64,000 nucleotides of DNA from Actinoplanes subtropicus. GTDB lineage: Bacteria; Actinomycetota; Actinomycetes; Mycobacteriales; Micromonosporaceae. Position numbers and translations under genes: made by a program. A model generated the notes under the pieces. That model was not told the DNA's origin. It was given only the letters and a program-made list of their open reading frames with translations, and made no database searches. Positions 36,859 to 45,132 of this stretch are shown in pieces. How positions within the stretch are numbered: the first letter of the stretch is position 1; each line of letters opens with the position of its first letter. Location of the stretch: contig NZ_JOJL01000011.1 in NCBI RefSeq assembly GCF_000721705.1, positions 124,001 through 188,000 of the forward strand. The letters are read 5' to 3'.

Positions 36859-36940
36859 GAGATGATCTCTCCGGTTCTGGTGTAGTTCATGCCCTAGATA
36901 GTACAGATCACGAACCTTACTTCGGCGGTACGATGGCGCC

Positions 36941-37441
36941 ATGCCCGCGAGCAGTCCATCCGAGCCGGAGGCCGACGCCCTCGCGCTCATCCAGCTCTCC
37001 GGGCTGGTGCAGGAGACGTTCGCGCGGGTGGCCGACAAGCACGAGTTGACCCCGGTGCAGGGCCGCATGCTGTGCGTGCTGGCGCGAAAGCCGTACGGGA
37101 TGGCCGAGCTGGCCCGGGTCTTCGGCGTCGGCAAGGCGAATCTGACCGGCCTGATCGACCGCGCCGAGTCGCGCGGGCTGGTCGCCCGCTCGCTGGTGCC
37201 GGGCGACCGGCGGGCGATCCAGGTGCTGCTCACCGACGACGGCCGCCGCGCGGCGCGGGCCTTCCACCAGGAGGTCACCGCGGAGCTGGCGGCCTACCTG
37301 GACCCGCTGCCCTCCTGCGAGCGGGCGGCGTTCCGGGCCGCCGCGACCACCGTCGCCGGGGCGGCCGGCCACTGCGCCGCCTGGGATCCCGCCACGCCGA
37401 CGCCGCGAGCCGACCCGGTCACGGGTTCAGCACGACCTTGA
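36941..37441 (+). CDS. MarR-family regulator
   Basis: 166 residues with a typical MarR winged helix (ELTPVQGRMLCVLARKPYGM; VGKANLTGLIDRAESRGLV; PGDRRAIQVLLTDDG). It probably represses itself and the divergent Ddn-like gene. The 3' end overlaps the remnant of an alcohol dehydrogenase by 23 bp on the other strand. Confidence 0.88.
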   Translation: MPASSPSEPEADALALIQLSGLVQETFARVADKHELTPVQGRMLCVLARKPYGMAELARVFGVGKANLTGLIDRAESRGLVARSLVPGDRRAIQVLLTDDGRRAARAFHQEVTAELAAYLDPLPSCERAAFRAAATTVAGAAGHCAAWDPATPTPRADPVTGSARP

Positions 37442-37782
37442 CGCGGCCGTCCTGCTTGCGCTTGAAGATCTCGTCCGCGTGCGCCGCCTCCTCCAGCGGC
37501 AGCCGATGGGTCACCGGATCGCCGACCCCGCACCTTGATCGGGCCGAAGTGGGCCTGCGGCACCCGCAGGTACTCGGCCTGACCGCCGGGGACCTGGCCG
37601 TAGAGCTTGGTATAGCCGAACAGCGCGGCGCCCTTGTGCTGCCCGTACACCTGGGTGGTCTCGCACTGCGCGAAATAGCCGCGCGCGCACATCCAGCAGT
37701 CGCCGCAAGAGATGTTGAACGGGATCACCACCCGGTCGGCCGGCTTGATGTGGGTCACTCCGGTGCCGACCTCCTCGACGAT
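37419..37782 (-). pseudogene. Zinc alcohol dehydrogenase, two pieces joined
   Basis: The 37540-37782 part encodes the catalytic-domain stretch IVEEVGTGVTHIKPADRVVI, CGDCWMCARGYFAQC (structural zinc cysteines) and GGQAEYLRVPQAH. At about 37535 it jumps, in another frame, to the last 30 residues (LPLEEAAHADEIFKRKQDGR, ending KVVLNP). The NAD-binding domain, about 250 residues, and the first 60 residues are missing. It is of the formaldehyde dehydrogenase/threonine dehydrogenase-like subgroup, non-functional. Confidence 0.75.
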
Positions 37783-37784
37783 CG

Positions 37785-37882
37785 CGTCGATGGCGATCCT
37801 CTCGATCTACCTGCGGCAGCGCGGCTCGTCGCAGTCCAAGGCGGTCGGCGCGGCGAACGCCGTGACCGGCGACGAGGACTGA
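37785..37882 (+). pseudogene. C-terminal fragment of an unidentified gene
   Basis: A plus-strand frame ends ILSIYLRQRGSSQSKAVGAA, then NAVTGDED and TGA at 37880-37882. The hydrophobic start and polar end look like the last membrane helix and tail of a transporter. Nothing upstream continues it because the dehydrogenase remnant begins there on the other strand. The parent family is not recognised. Confidence 0.4.
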
Positions 37883-37883
37883 A

Positions 37884-38207
37884 TCAGCGGGCCAGCGCGC
37901 GCTCCAGCTCCGCCTTGGTCATCGACGAGCGGCCCTGGATGTTGCGCTTCTTCGCCTCGTTGTACAGCTGCTCCTTGGTGCGTCCCTGGGCGCCGGTGTG
38001 CGACCGCTTGCCGCCCCGGTGCCCGGACGACACGTCCTTGAGCGAGGACCGGCTGGCCGTCTTCGACTCGCCGGCCCGCGCCCGCTCCTTGTTCACGGTG
38101 CGCGCGGCGATCTCCTTGGCCCGCTTGGTGGAGCCGCCCCGCTCCTCGACGCTGTCCTTGATGTGCTCGTACTGCCGCTCCCGCTTGGGGCTGGATCCCG
38201 CTGGCAT
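37884..38207 (-). CDS. Plasmid-stabilisation-like protein with Rho-N motif
   Basis: 107 residues, highly basic. It starts MPAGSSPKRERQYEHIKDS at ATG 38207. The C terminus RTKEQLYNEAKKRNIQGRSS and MTKAELERAL match the helix-extended-helix Rho N-terminal/SAP-like fold that binds nucleic acid. Actinobacterial relatives are annotated as plasmid stabilisation proteins. Function unproven. Confidence 0.65.
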   Translation of the reverse strand: MPAGSSPKRERQYEHIKDSVEERGGSTKRAKEIAARTVNKERARAGESKTASRSSLKDVSSGHRGGKRSHTGAQGRTKEQLYNEAKKRNIQGRSSMTKAELERALAR

Positions 38208-38391
38208 GACCGCCTCCCGGTTGTCTTGTCGTACGCCATCTGGATCCCCGGATCGGCTCGCCTGAAACGTCGATCGCCACCTGCGGCCGTGCCCGGTTGT
38301 CAAGACAATCGTCCGAGAGCCGCCAGAAAAGGGCGGTGGATTCGCGGCCTGGATAGCCTTGTCCGTCCCCAACTCAACGGTGAGGGTTTCG

Positions 38392-38703
38392 ATGACGGAG
38401 CTGATTCAGATCGAGTTGCCCGACGGCGACATCGTGTGGGCGAGGGTCGCGGCCGAGGGGCCGAGCGATGTGGGCATCGGGGACCGGGTGTTGCCGCTCA
38501 AGGGCCTGACCGAGACCGTACGGTCGGTGGTCTCGAATGTGCGGAAGGGTCTGGACGGCGTGCCGCCGGACGAGCTCACCGCCGAGTTCGCGGTGGAGCT
38601 GGCGCTGGCGGAGGGTGGCGTTGTCGCCGCGCTCGTCGGTCTGCAGGCCAACGCGTCGGTGAAGATCACCGCGACCTGGTCGGCGAACCCGCCACAGTCG
38701 TAA
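38392..38703 (+). CDS. Trypco1-domain (CU044_2847 family) protein
   Basis: 103 residues from ATG 38392 with GGTGAGGG upstream. The whole protein is a small alpha/beta domain (ELIQIELPDGDIVWARVAAE; GLTETVRSVVSNVRKGL; TAEFAVELALAEGGVVAALV) of the kind named trypsin-co-occurring domain 1. As the name says, it is found with trypsin-like proteases in NTP-dependent conflict systems. It is the first gene of the 38.4-44.8 kb operon, 13 bp before the protease gene. Confidence 0.8.
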   Translation: MTELIQIELPDGDIVWARVAAEGPSDVGIGDRVLPLKGLTETVRSVVSNVRKGLDGVPPDELTAEFAVELALAEGGVVAALVGLQANASVKITATWSANPPQS

Positions 38704-38716
38704 GACGGCGAGCCAC

Positions 38717-40561
38717 GTGGAGGCGTCCGACATCCCCGCACGGTTGCTGCTCGACTGCCTGGTGCGGATCACCGGCGAGAGGATGACGGGCAGCGGGTTC
38801 CTCGCGGCGCCCGGACTGGTGGTGACGTGCGCGCACGTGGTGGGCCGCCGCCGTACCGTCGCCGTCCGGCACGGCACGTCGGAGTGGGTGGGCGAGGTCC
38901 GGTACGCGTCCGCCCCGCCCGGACGCAACGAACTGTGGCCGTACCCGGACCTGGCGATCGTGGAGATACCGGCCGGCGCCGGCCCCCGAGCCTGCGCCTG
39001 GCTGGACCAACGGCTGCCGGCGATGCGATCGCATCTGCAGGTGGTGGGCTTCTCCGATGTCTATCAGCCGGAGCTGCGCCAGACCTCGGCGTCGCCGACG
39101 TTCGACGGACTGCACGATCTCGGTGGCCCGATGCTGATGCTGGGCGACCGCGAGATACCGGCGGGCATGTCGGGCGGGCCGGTGCTGAACCTGGCGACCG
39201 GCGGGGTGTGCGGTGTCGCCAAGGCCAGCCGGCTCAAGGGTGCCGCCATGGGTGGCCTGGCCGTGCCGATCTGGGCGCTGCGCGAGACCGACCCCGCGAT
39301 GTACCGGCGGTTGATCCGGGCACACGATCGCTTCTTCGCCGAGGAGCGGGAATGGTCTGCCGCCAGCGACAAGCTCGCGCCGGCGAAGTCGCACCGGCTG
39401 CACCAGGACGAGGAACGTCAGCTGCGCGGGATATTGGCCGGGCTGCCGGTGCCGCCGGATCATCAGGACCGGTTCGTTCGCGCGGTCGGCCGGGAGTGCT
39501 TCGCCCCGCAGCGGCGGCTGGTCGACAGCGCCGACGTGATCACCGAGCTGGCGGTTCAGCTTCCACCTCCGCGGGGAGAACTGCCCTACGTGCTCCGTTA
39601 CGCCGCCGATCTGGCCAGGGACCTGACCGGGAGGGACGCCCAGGCGATCCGCGACTGGGTTCTGCTCACGGCTGGACGGCTGCGGCTCGGGAAGGAGGCG
39701 ACCGCCCGGTTGGCCGACGGAGCCGAGTTCGACGGGCCGTCCTCCCTGATGGTCCGGATCCGGCCGGTGGGGTCGGACCACGCCCGGTTCGAGGTGCGGA
39801 TCTGGCGTTACTTCGACGCGTCGGCCGTGATCCCGGTGCCGCTGGAGAGCACGCCGCTCGGCATGACCGAGGCGATCCAGCTGGTGCGGGACGAACTGCC
39901 CCGGCAACTCGCGGCCATGGCACCGGACTGCGGCGACATCACGGTCGAGCTGTTCCTGCCCCCGGAACAGCTGGAGGAGGACTTCGAATCCCGGCCGCTC
40001 TGGCCGGAACAGCCCTGGTCCGCGCTGGGACGCAAGCACGCCGTCCTGGTCCGCGACCAGTCCCGCCTGGACAACGACCGGATCGCGCCGGAGTGGCAGA
40101 AGCGGTGGGCGGCGGGCGCCGGCCGCGACCTCGGGGCCGACGCCGACCAGGTGGCCTGCACCGACCGGCGCGGTCACGAGGCGGTGGAGGGCTGGCTGGC
40201 CGAGGACTATCGCCGCTGCGTCCTGGTGTTCGCCTCGTCCCCGTTCGGTTCCGGGAACCGGCCCGCGGTGGAGGTCGGTCTGCACAGCGGGGTTCCGGTG
40301 ATGATGTGGCGCCGCGGCCACTGTCCCGACTGCCCCGACGACGGCTGCCCCGGCGAGTCGTTCGTGCGCCGGCTTCGCGAGGCGCTGTCCGGCGTCGGTC
40401 TCGCCGAGCTTCCCGAACGTGTGCGCCGGCTGCGTGCCCAGGCCGCCGGCACGACGTCGGCCGACCATTGCGGGGCCGACCTGGTGCTGTTGTACGACGA
40501 CCCGTCGCGGCGGCCGCCGCGCGACCGGCTTGTCCGCCCTGAGGAGAACAATGACGACTGA
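38717..40561 (+). CDS. Trypsin-like protease fused to VMAP C-terminal region
   Basis: 614 residues from GTG 38717. Trypsin fold with H40 (VTCAHVV), D78 (YPDLAIVEI) and S152 (AGMSGGPV). A short helical linker domain (about 220-280, ERQLRGILAGLPVPP) leads to the vWA-MoxR-associated-protein (VMAP) C-terminal domain (about 285-600), with VELFLPPEQLEEDFE and a GRKHAVLVRDQSRL strand. No signal peptide, so it acts in the cytosol. The 3' end overlaps the MoxR gene by 11 bp. Likely a protease effector controlled by the ATPase; the target is unknown. Confidence 0.82.
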   Translation: MEASDIPARLLLDCLVRITGERMTGSGFLAAPGLVVTCAHVVGRRRTVAVRHGTSEWVGEVRYASAPPGRNELWPYPDLAIVEIPAGAGPRACAWLDQRLPAMRSHLQVVGFSDVYQPELRQTSASPTFDGLHDLGGPMLMLGDREIPAGMSGGPVLNLATGGVCGVAKASRLKGAAMGGLAVPIWALRETDPAMYRRLIRAHDRFFAEEREWSAASDKLAPAKSHRLHQDEERQLRGILAGLPVPPDHQDRFVRAVGRECFAPQRRLVDSADVITELAVQLPPPRGELPYVLRYAADLARDLTGRDAQAIRDWVLLTAGRLRLGKEATARLADGAEFDGPSSLMVRIRPVGSDHARFEVRIWRYFDASAVIPVPLESTPLGMTEAIQLVRDELPRQLAAMAPDCGDITVELFLPPEQLEEDFESRPLWPEQPWSALGRKHAVLVRDQSRLDNDRIAPEWQKRWAAGAGRDLGADADQVACTDRRGHEAVEGWLAEDYRRCVLVFASSPFGSGNRPAVEVGLHSGVPVMMWRRGHCPDCPDDGCPGESFVRRLREALSGVGLAELPERVRRLRAQAAGTTSADHCGADLVLLYDDPSRRPPRDRLVRPEENNDD

Positions 40562-41543
40562 CCGCTGGCGGATCTTCACCGGCACCGGCGATGTCCACGA
40601 CGGGATCGAGCGCCTGCCGGAACCCCCGCCGTGGCGCCGGTTCAACGGGGAGCCGGTGGCCGCGTTCGACCGGACCCCGACGACGCCGCACGGGCAGCGA
40701 CGCACCGCCCTGGCCACCACCTATCAGGCCGATCCCAGCACGATCGACCTGGTCAACACCGCGTTGTACCTGCGCCGGCCGCTGCTGGTCACGGGTGAGC
40801 CGGGCGTCGGGAAGTCCACCCTCGCCTACGCGGTGGCGCACGAGCTCCGGCTCGGCGCGGTGCTGCGCTGGCCCATCACCAGCCGGTCGACGCTGCGGGA
40901 CGGCCTCTACCGGTACGACGCGATCGGGCGGGTGGAGGACGCCAGCACCGGCGACGCGGCCGACGGCCACCTCGGGCGATACCTGCGACTCGGTCCGCTC
41001 GGCACCGCCCTCGTGCCCTATCCGATCCCCCGCGTACTGCTCGTCGATGAGATCGACAAGAGTGACTTCGACTTCCCCAACGACCTGCTGAACATCTTCG
41101 AGGAGGGTGAGTACGAGATTCCCGAGCTGGCCCGGGTCGCCGACACCACCCCGCAGGTCTGGTTGCAGCCCGCCGACCAGGGCCCGAAGGTTCTGGTCAA
41201 CCAGGGACTGGTGGCCTGCCGGGAGTTCCCGCTGATCATCATGACGAGCAACCAGGAACGCGAGTTCCCGGCCGCGTTCCTGCGCCGGTGCGTGCGGCTG
41301 GACCTGCCGTCCCCGGACCACGCGCGACTCGGCGCGATCGTCGCCGCGCACCTGGGCCCCGACCGGGCCCGCAGCAGCGAGGACCTCATCGCCACGTTCC
41401 TCGCCCGCCGGGAGACCGGCGAGATGGCCACCGACCAGCTGCTCAACGCCGTCTACCTGCTCGACCGGGCGGCCGGCAACGACCACGGCGCCCGACGGCA
41501 CCTGGCCGACCTCATCCTGCGCCAACTGAACTCGACCGCCTGA
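40551..41543 (+). CDS. MoxR-family AAA+ ATPase
   Basis: 330 residues. Walker A GEPGVGKSTLAYAVA (about 80), Walker B VLLVDEIDKSDFDFPNDLLN, sensor 1 IIMTSNQEREFP, arginine-finger region AFLRRCVRLDLP, and a helical lid. MoxR ATPases pair with vWA proteins as remodelling chaperones, and here they are part of a VMAP ternary set. It starts inside the protease gene and ends 2 bp before the next ATG, showing tight co-translation. Confidence 0.9.
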   Translation: MTTDRWRIFTGTGDVHDGIERLPEPPPWRRFNGEPVAAFDRTPTTPHGQRRTALATTYQADPSTIDLVNTALYLRRPLLVTGEPGVGKSTLAYAVAHELRLGAVLRWPITSRSTLRDGLYRYDAIGRVEDASTGDAADGHLGRYLRLGPLGTALVPYPIPRVLLVDEIDKSDFDFPNDLLNIFEEGEYEIPELARVADTTPQVWLQPADQGPKVLVNQGLVACREFPLIIMTSNQEREFPAAFLRRCVRLDLPSPDHARLGAIVAAHLGPDRARSSEDLIATFLARRETGEMATDQLLNAVYLLDRAAGNDHGARRHLADLILRQLNSTA

Positions 41544-41545
41544 CG

Positions 41546-44365
41546 ATGTCGATCGACCAACTGCGGCTGGTCCTCGCCGCCGCCGGCCTCGAGCTGGACC
41601 CCTATCAGCTCAGCGACGCGCTCTGGCTCGCCGGGCACCTCCCGCGGACGGAGGCGGTCACCGCACCGCGAGGGCCCGGTGGCGTGGACGTGCCGCGGGC
41701 CGGCGGTGCCCAGCAGCCACCGGCGGCGACGGAGCCCCCGTCGCCGGCGGCCGATCCGGCCGGGCCCGACGATCCGGCCGACGCCGCGGCGTTGCATGCT
41801 CTGCTCCCGAGGCGCCCCCCGGAGGTCACCGGTGTCGGCGAGGAGCCGCCCTCCGAACAGGCGGACGCCGCGCCGGCGCACACCGTGCGGGTGTCCCCGC
41901 ACCGGACGAGCCTGTCCACGCTGGAGTTGTTGCGGGCGTTGCGGCCGCTCAAACGGACGGTGGTGGCGCGCGACGCCACGGAACTGGACGAGGACGCGAC
42001 CGCCCAGTGGTACGCCGAGCACCGCCGGTGGCGCCCGGTCACCCGGCCGACCGGCGACCGGGCGCTGGATCTGGCGCTCGTGGTGGAGAAGGACCCGGCC
42101 GGGCTCTGGACCGGCCTGAGCGCCGAGCTCGCCGAGCTGTGCCGCCGGCTCGGCGCGTTCCGCACGGTGTCCGTCCACACGCTGGTGGTGGATCCCACCG
42201 GGCACAGCCAGGTCACGCCGGACCGGCGTTCCGGCGCCGTGCACAGCCCACACCAGTTGCTCGACCCGGCCCGGCGCACCGTCGTCCTGGTGGTCAGCGA
42301 CTGCGTCGCAGCGGGATGGCAGCACCCCGGCATCCATCGGGTCCTGCGCCGGTGGGCGCGCCGGGGGCCGGTGGCGATCCTGCAGCCTCTGCCCGAACGG
42401 CTCTGGTCGCGCACCTGTCTGCCACCCGTTGCGACCCACGTCACCGCGACCGGGTTCGCCCGCCCCAACGGGGAACTCACCGTGCGGCGCCGGGACTACC
42501 CGTGGCGGCGGCCGCGCCGGGAGCGCTACGCCATCCCGGTACTGGAGATCAGCCCCTCCTGGTTGAACCCGTGGGCGAGGCTGGTCGCCGGCGTCGCCGA
42601 GGGCGGCGTCGACACCGCCGTGGCGATTGTCAAGCCGGCCGGCGGCAGCCTCGCCATCGCACCGCTGCCGGCGCCGCGGACGCCGCCCCTGCAGCGCGTC
42701 CTGCGGTTCCGCGCCGAGGCGTCGCCGGAGGCCTACAAACTCGCCGGGTACCTGGCCGCCGCCCCCTTGCACCCGGCGGTCATGCACCTGGTCCACGGCA
42801 TCATGCTGCCCGCGCCGGACCCCGCTCATCTCGCCGAGGTGCTCTACGGCGGCCTGGTCACGCCGGTGCCGTTCGCCGGCCCCGAGCCGATGTACGACTT
42901 CCTTCCCGGCGTACGCGACGTCCTGCTCGGGACGCTTCGCACCGACGAGGTGGCCCAGGTCCTCGACGACGTGTCGTCCTACATCGACAGGTCCGCGACC
43001 GACGCGCCGGCCATCGCGACACCCGGCCCGGACGGACCATTGCGGATCTCGCCGCTCAGCCGGCCCTTCGCCCGGGTCCGGGCGCAGGTTCTGCAGCGGC
43101 TCGACGGCAGGACGGAAGCCCAGGCCGCCGAGGAGGTGGCGGCCACACCGGAACGCCGGCCCGGGCCGCCGGTCACCAGCCTGCAGCACCCCGGCTCCCG
43201 CGTCCTGCTGATCGGCGACAGCGCGACGTATCCGCGGCTGCTGCCGGAGACGATGATCGAGCACGCGCAGGTCCGGCCGGAGGCGATCACCCAGTTGACC
43301 GGTCTCACCACGGCACAGCTCCTCGATCGCCTGCGCCGGGCGGCCCGCGAGACCTCGGGTCTGCTCTTCGTGCACTGGAGCGCACCGGCGGCGCACCAGG
43401 GCGACGGCCGCCGGCTGATCGCGACCAGTGACGGCTCGGCCGACTGGGACGAGGTGCTCGACGAGCTGGAACGAAGCGTCACCGGCGCCGCCGTCGTCAT
43501 GCACACCGGCGACGGCCTCCGGTTGCGCCCGGGCGGCGTCGTGTCCGGCAAGGTCTATCAGCTGTCCACGCGGCCGCACCACATCGCCGACTTCGAGCAC
43601 CTCCTGATCCACGGTCTGGCCGGCGGCCCGCCGCAGCTCTCGATCGAGGACATCTACAGCGGTCTGCACGGGGCTTCGCTGATCGGCGGCCGCGTGCCGC
43701 CGTCCCGGGTCGGTTCCGGGAACCGCATCGTCATCGTCCCCAACCGGGCGGAACAGCCGCCGGAACCGCCGGAGAGCCCGTCCGAGACGGTCTCCTGCAA
43801 GGTCACGATCTTGGGCGGATTCGGTGTGGGCAAGACCACGTCGATCGGCGCGATCTCCGAGATCACGCCGCTCACCACCGAGGCCGTCATGACCAACGCC
43901 TCCTACGGCATGGAAGACAATCGTCATGTGCCGGCCAAGGTGACCACTACGGTCGCGATGGATTTCGGCCGGTTGACCCTGGACCGCGACATCGTCGTCT
44001 ACCTTTTCGGCCTGCCCGGCTCGACCCGCTTCTGGTTCAGCTGGGACGAGATCATTCGCGGATGCCTGGGTGCGGTGGTTCTCGTCGACACCCGGCGACT
44101 GGCCGACTCCTTCCCCTTCATCGACTACGTGGAGCAGCGAAACCTGCCCTTCGCGATCGCCGTCAACTGCTTCGACGGCCGGCAGCTCCACACGCTCGAG
44201 GATGTCCGTGAGGCGCTGGCCATCACCCCGGAGGTCCCGGTGGTCGCCTTCGACGCCCGCGACCGGTCCGCGGTGCGGCGCGTGCTGATCACGCTGCTCC
44301 AGCACGTCCTGCGCCCGGTGCCGGTATCCGGCGATGTCACAGATCGGGGGCCTGTCCGGTCTTGA
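41546..44365 (+). CDS. SAV_2336-type vWA-like/pseudo-caspase/CvnD-like GTPase fusion
   Basis: 939 residues. (1) About 1-500: SAV_2336 N-terminal region; from residue 172 (ALDLALVVEKDPAGLW ... VVLVVSDCVAAGW ... VAILQPLPERLW) it reads like a vWA/Rossmann fold without the DxSxS metal site. (2) About 545-715: a caspase/CHAT-like layout (VLLIGDSATYPRLLPE, LLFVHWSAPA, VVMHTGDG, LSIEDIYSGLHG) lacking catalytic His and Cys. (3) About 750-935: MglA/CvnD GTPase with G1 GGFGVGKTTS, G3 FGLPGSTRF (Gln replaced by Ser) and G4 NCFD. Family calls for 1 and 3 are good; 2 is inference. It is probably the regulatory partner of the protease and ATPase. Confidence 0.75.
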   Translation: MSIDQLRLVLAAAGLELDPYQLSDALWLAGHLPRTEAVTAPRGPGGVDVPRAGGAQQPPAATEPPSPAADPAGPDDPADAAALHALLPRRPPEVTGVGEEPPSEQADAAPAHTVRVSPHRTSLSTLELLRALRPLKRTVVARDATELDEDATAQWYAEHRRWRPVTRPTGDRALDLALVVEKDPAGLWTGLSAELAELCRRLGAFRTVSVHTLVVDPTGHSQVTPDRRSGAVHSPHQLLDPARRTVVLVVSDCVAAGWQHPGIHRVLRRWARRGPVAILQPLPERLWSRTCLPPVATHVTATGFARPNGELTVRRRDYPWRRPRRERYAIPVLEISPSWLNPWARLVAGVAEGGVDTAVAIVKPAGGSLAIAPLPAPRTPPLQRVLRFRAEASPEAYKLAGYLAAAPLHPAVMHLVHGIMLPAPDPAHLAEVLYGGLVTPVPFAGPEPMYDFLPGVRDVLLGTLRTDEVAQVLDDVSSYIDRSATDAPAIATPGPDGPLRISPLSRPFARVRAQVLQRLDGRTEAQAAEEVAATPERRPGPPVTSLQHPGSRVLLIGDSATYPRLLPETMIEHAQVRPEAITQLTGLTTAQLLDRLRRAARETSGLLFVHWSAPAAHQGDGRRLIATSDGSADWDEVLDELERSVTGAAVVMHTGDGLRLRPGGVVSGKVYQLSTRPHHIADFEHLLIHGLAGGPPQLSIEDIYSGLHGASLIGGRVPPSRVGSGNRIVIVPNRAEQPPEPPESPSETVSCKVTILGGFGVGKTTSIGAISEITPLTTEAVMTNASYGMEDNRHVPAKVTTTVAMDFGRLTLDRDIVVYLFGLPGSTRFWFSWDEIIRGCLGAVVLVDTRRLADSFPFIDYVEQRNLPFAIAVNCFDGRQLHTLEDVREALAITPEVPVVAFDARDRSAVRRVLITLLQHVLRPVPVSGDVTDRGPVRS

Positions 44366-44400
44366 CGGGCGACGCAGCCCGTACCGAATGGAGACCGATC

Positions 44401-44808
44401 ATGAGTGACGTCCGCAAGCTCGCCACCCTGCTGGACGACCCCGAGGTGCGTGACCTGGTGCGCGGGCTGGCCGGCAACCGGCCGGCCCGGCTGCGGGCGA
44501 TCGTGCTGGAGCTGGCCGTGACCACGACTCCCGAGCAGTACCGCAGCTGGCTCGACGACGGCGAGCGGAACCACGCGATGACCACCGGCCAGGTGCGGGC
44601 GGCGGTCGGCGAGGAGCTGCTCGGCGACCTGGCCGACGCCGGCGGCAGCACGCCGGGCGCGGTCGCCTGGCAGCTCGCCGGGATCCTGCCCGACCTGGTC
44701 GACGCGGTCACCCCGGGCGGCCGGGTGCTGGAGGCCGACGTGCTGGCCCGGGAGCTCGGCCAGGTGACCGCCGAGGACGACCTCGAGGCGGGCGTCTTCG
44801 GCGAGTGA
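44401..44808 (+). CDS. YidB/DUF937-like protein
   Basis: 135 residues from ATG 44401. The core YRSWLDDGERNHAMTTGQVR, EELLGDLADAGGSTP and LPDLVDAVTPGGRVLE reproduces the YidB pattern (SWIGTGEN..., PxxVDxLTPxGxxP). YidB proteins are small cytoplasmic proteins of unknown action. It is 35 bp after the GTPase fusion, so probably in the same operon, and is immediately followed by the IS110 element. Confidence 0.7.
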   Translation: MSDVRKLATLLDDPEVRDLVRGLAGNRPARLRAIVLELAVTTTPEQYRSWLDDGERNHAMTTGQVRAAVGEELLGDLADAGGSTPGAVAWQLAGILPDLVDAVTPGGRVLEADVLARELGQVTAEDDLEAGVFGE

Positions 44809-45132
44809 GGGGAGCGCTCATGTAAGGAGCTCCGGTACTTGATCAGTCCGGGGTTCCAGGGTTGCATGAGCATCCCGGTTGGTCCGGTGGGTGGCGTCGC
44901 GTTGGGCTCTGAGGATTAAGCCTCGTTCGGCTGATTGCCACCGCTGGTCTGGCCACGGATGCCCCGGATGAGGGAAGTGGGCCGGTCCGTGAGAGGCCGG
45001 GCCCGGTTGCAGCACATGAGTGGGAGCCGTCGTCAGGCTGCTCTGCCTCCTTGGGACCGTGGCTGTGTGCGGTGTTGACCCGCGCGGGCGGCCGGGGCGT
45101 GTGGATGGGGTGCTGAGCTGGGGAGGCGGTAA
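44809..45132 (+). ncRNA. IS110 5' non-coding region, candidate bridge RNA
   Basis: These 324 bp between the YidB-like stop and the transposase GTG hold no convincing gene. In IS110-group elements this upstream region encodes the bridge RNA that specifies target and donor DNA. The sequence has hairpin potential (for example 44977-45006, CGGTCCGTGAGAGGCCGGGCCCGG). At the left edge, GGGGAGCGCTCATG looks like a ribosome site and start codon cut off by TAA, suggesting the element entered at a former gene start. No covariance was tested. Confidence 0.4.

Noticed and set aside
40219..40345. Possible second small gene at the protease 3' end because of a Cys-rich stretch
   Set aside because: The Cys-rich HCPDCPDDGCPG segment is in frame within the protease-VMAP protein and reads as part of its C-terminal domain.
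41453..44305. A 950-codon frame antisense to the GTPase fusion gene
   Set aside because: Composition of a shadow frame; the sense frame has G1, G3 and G4 motifs.
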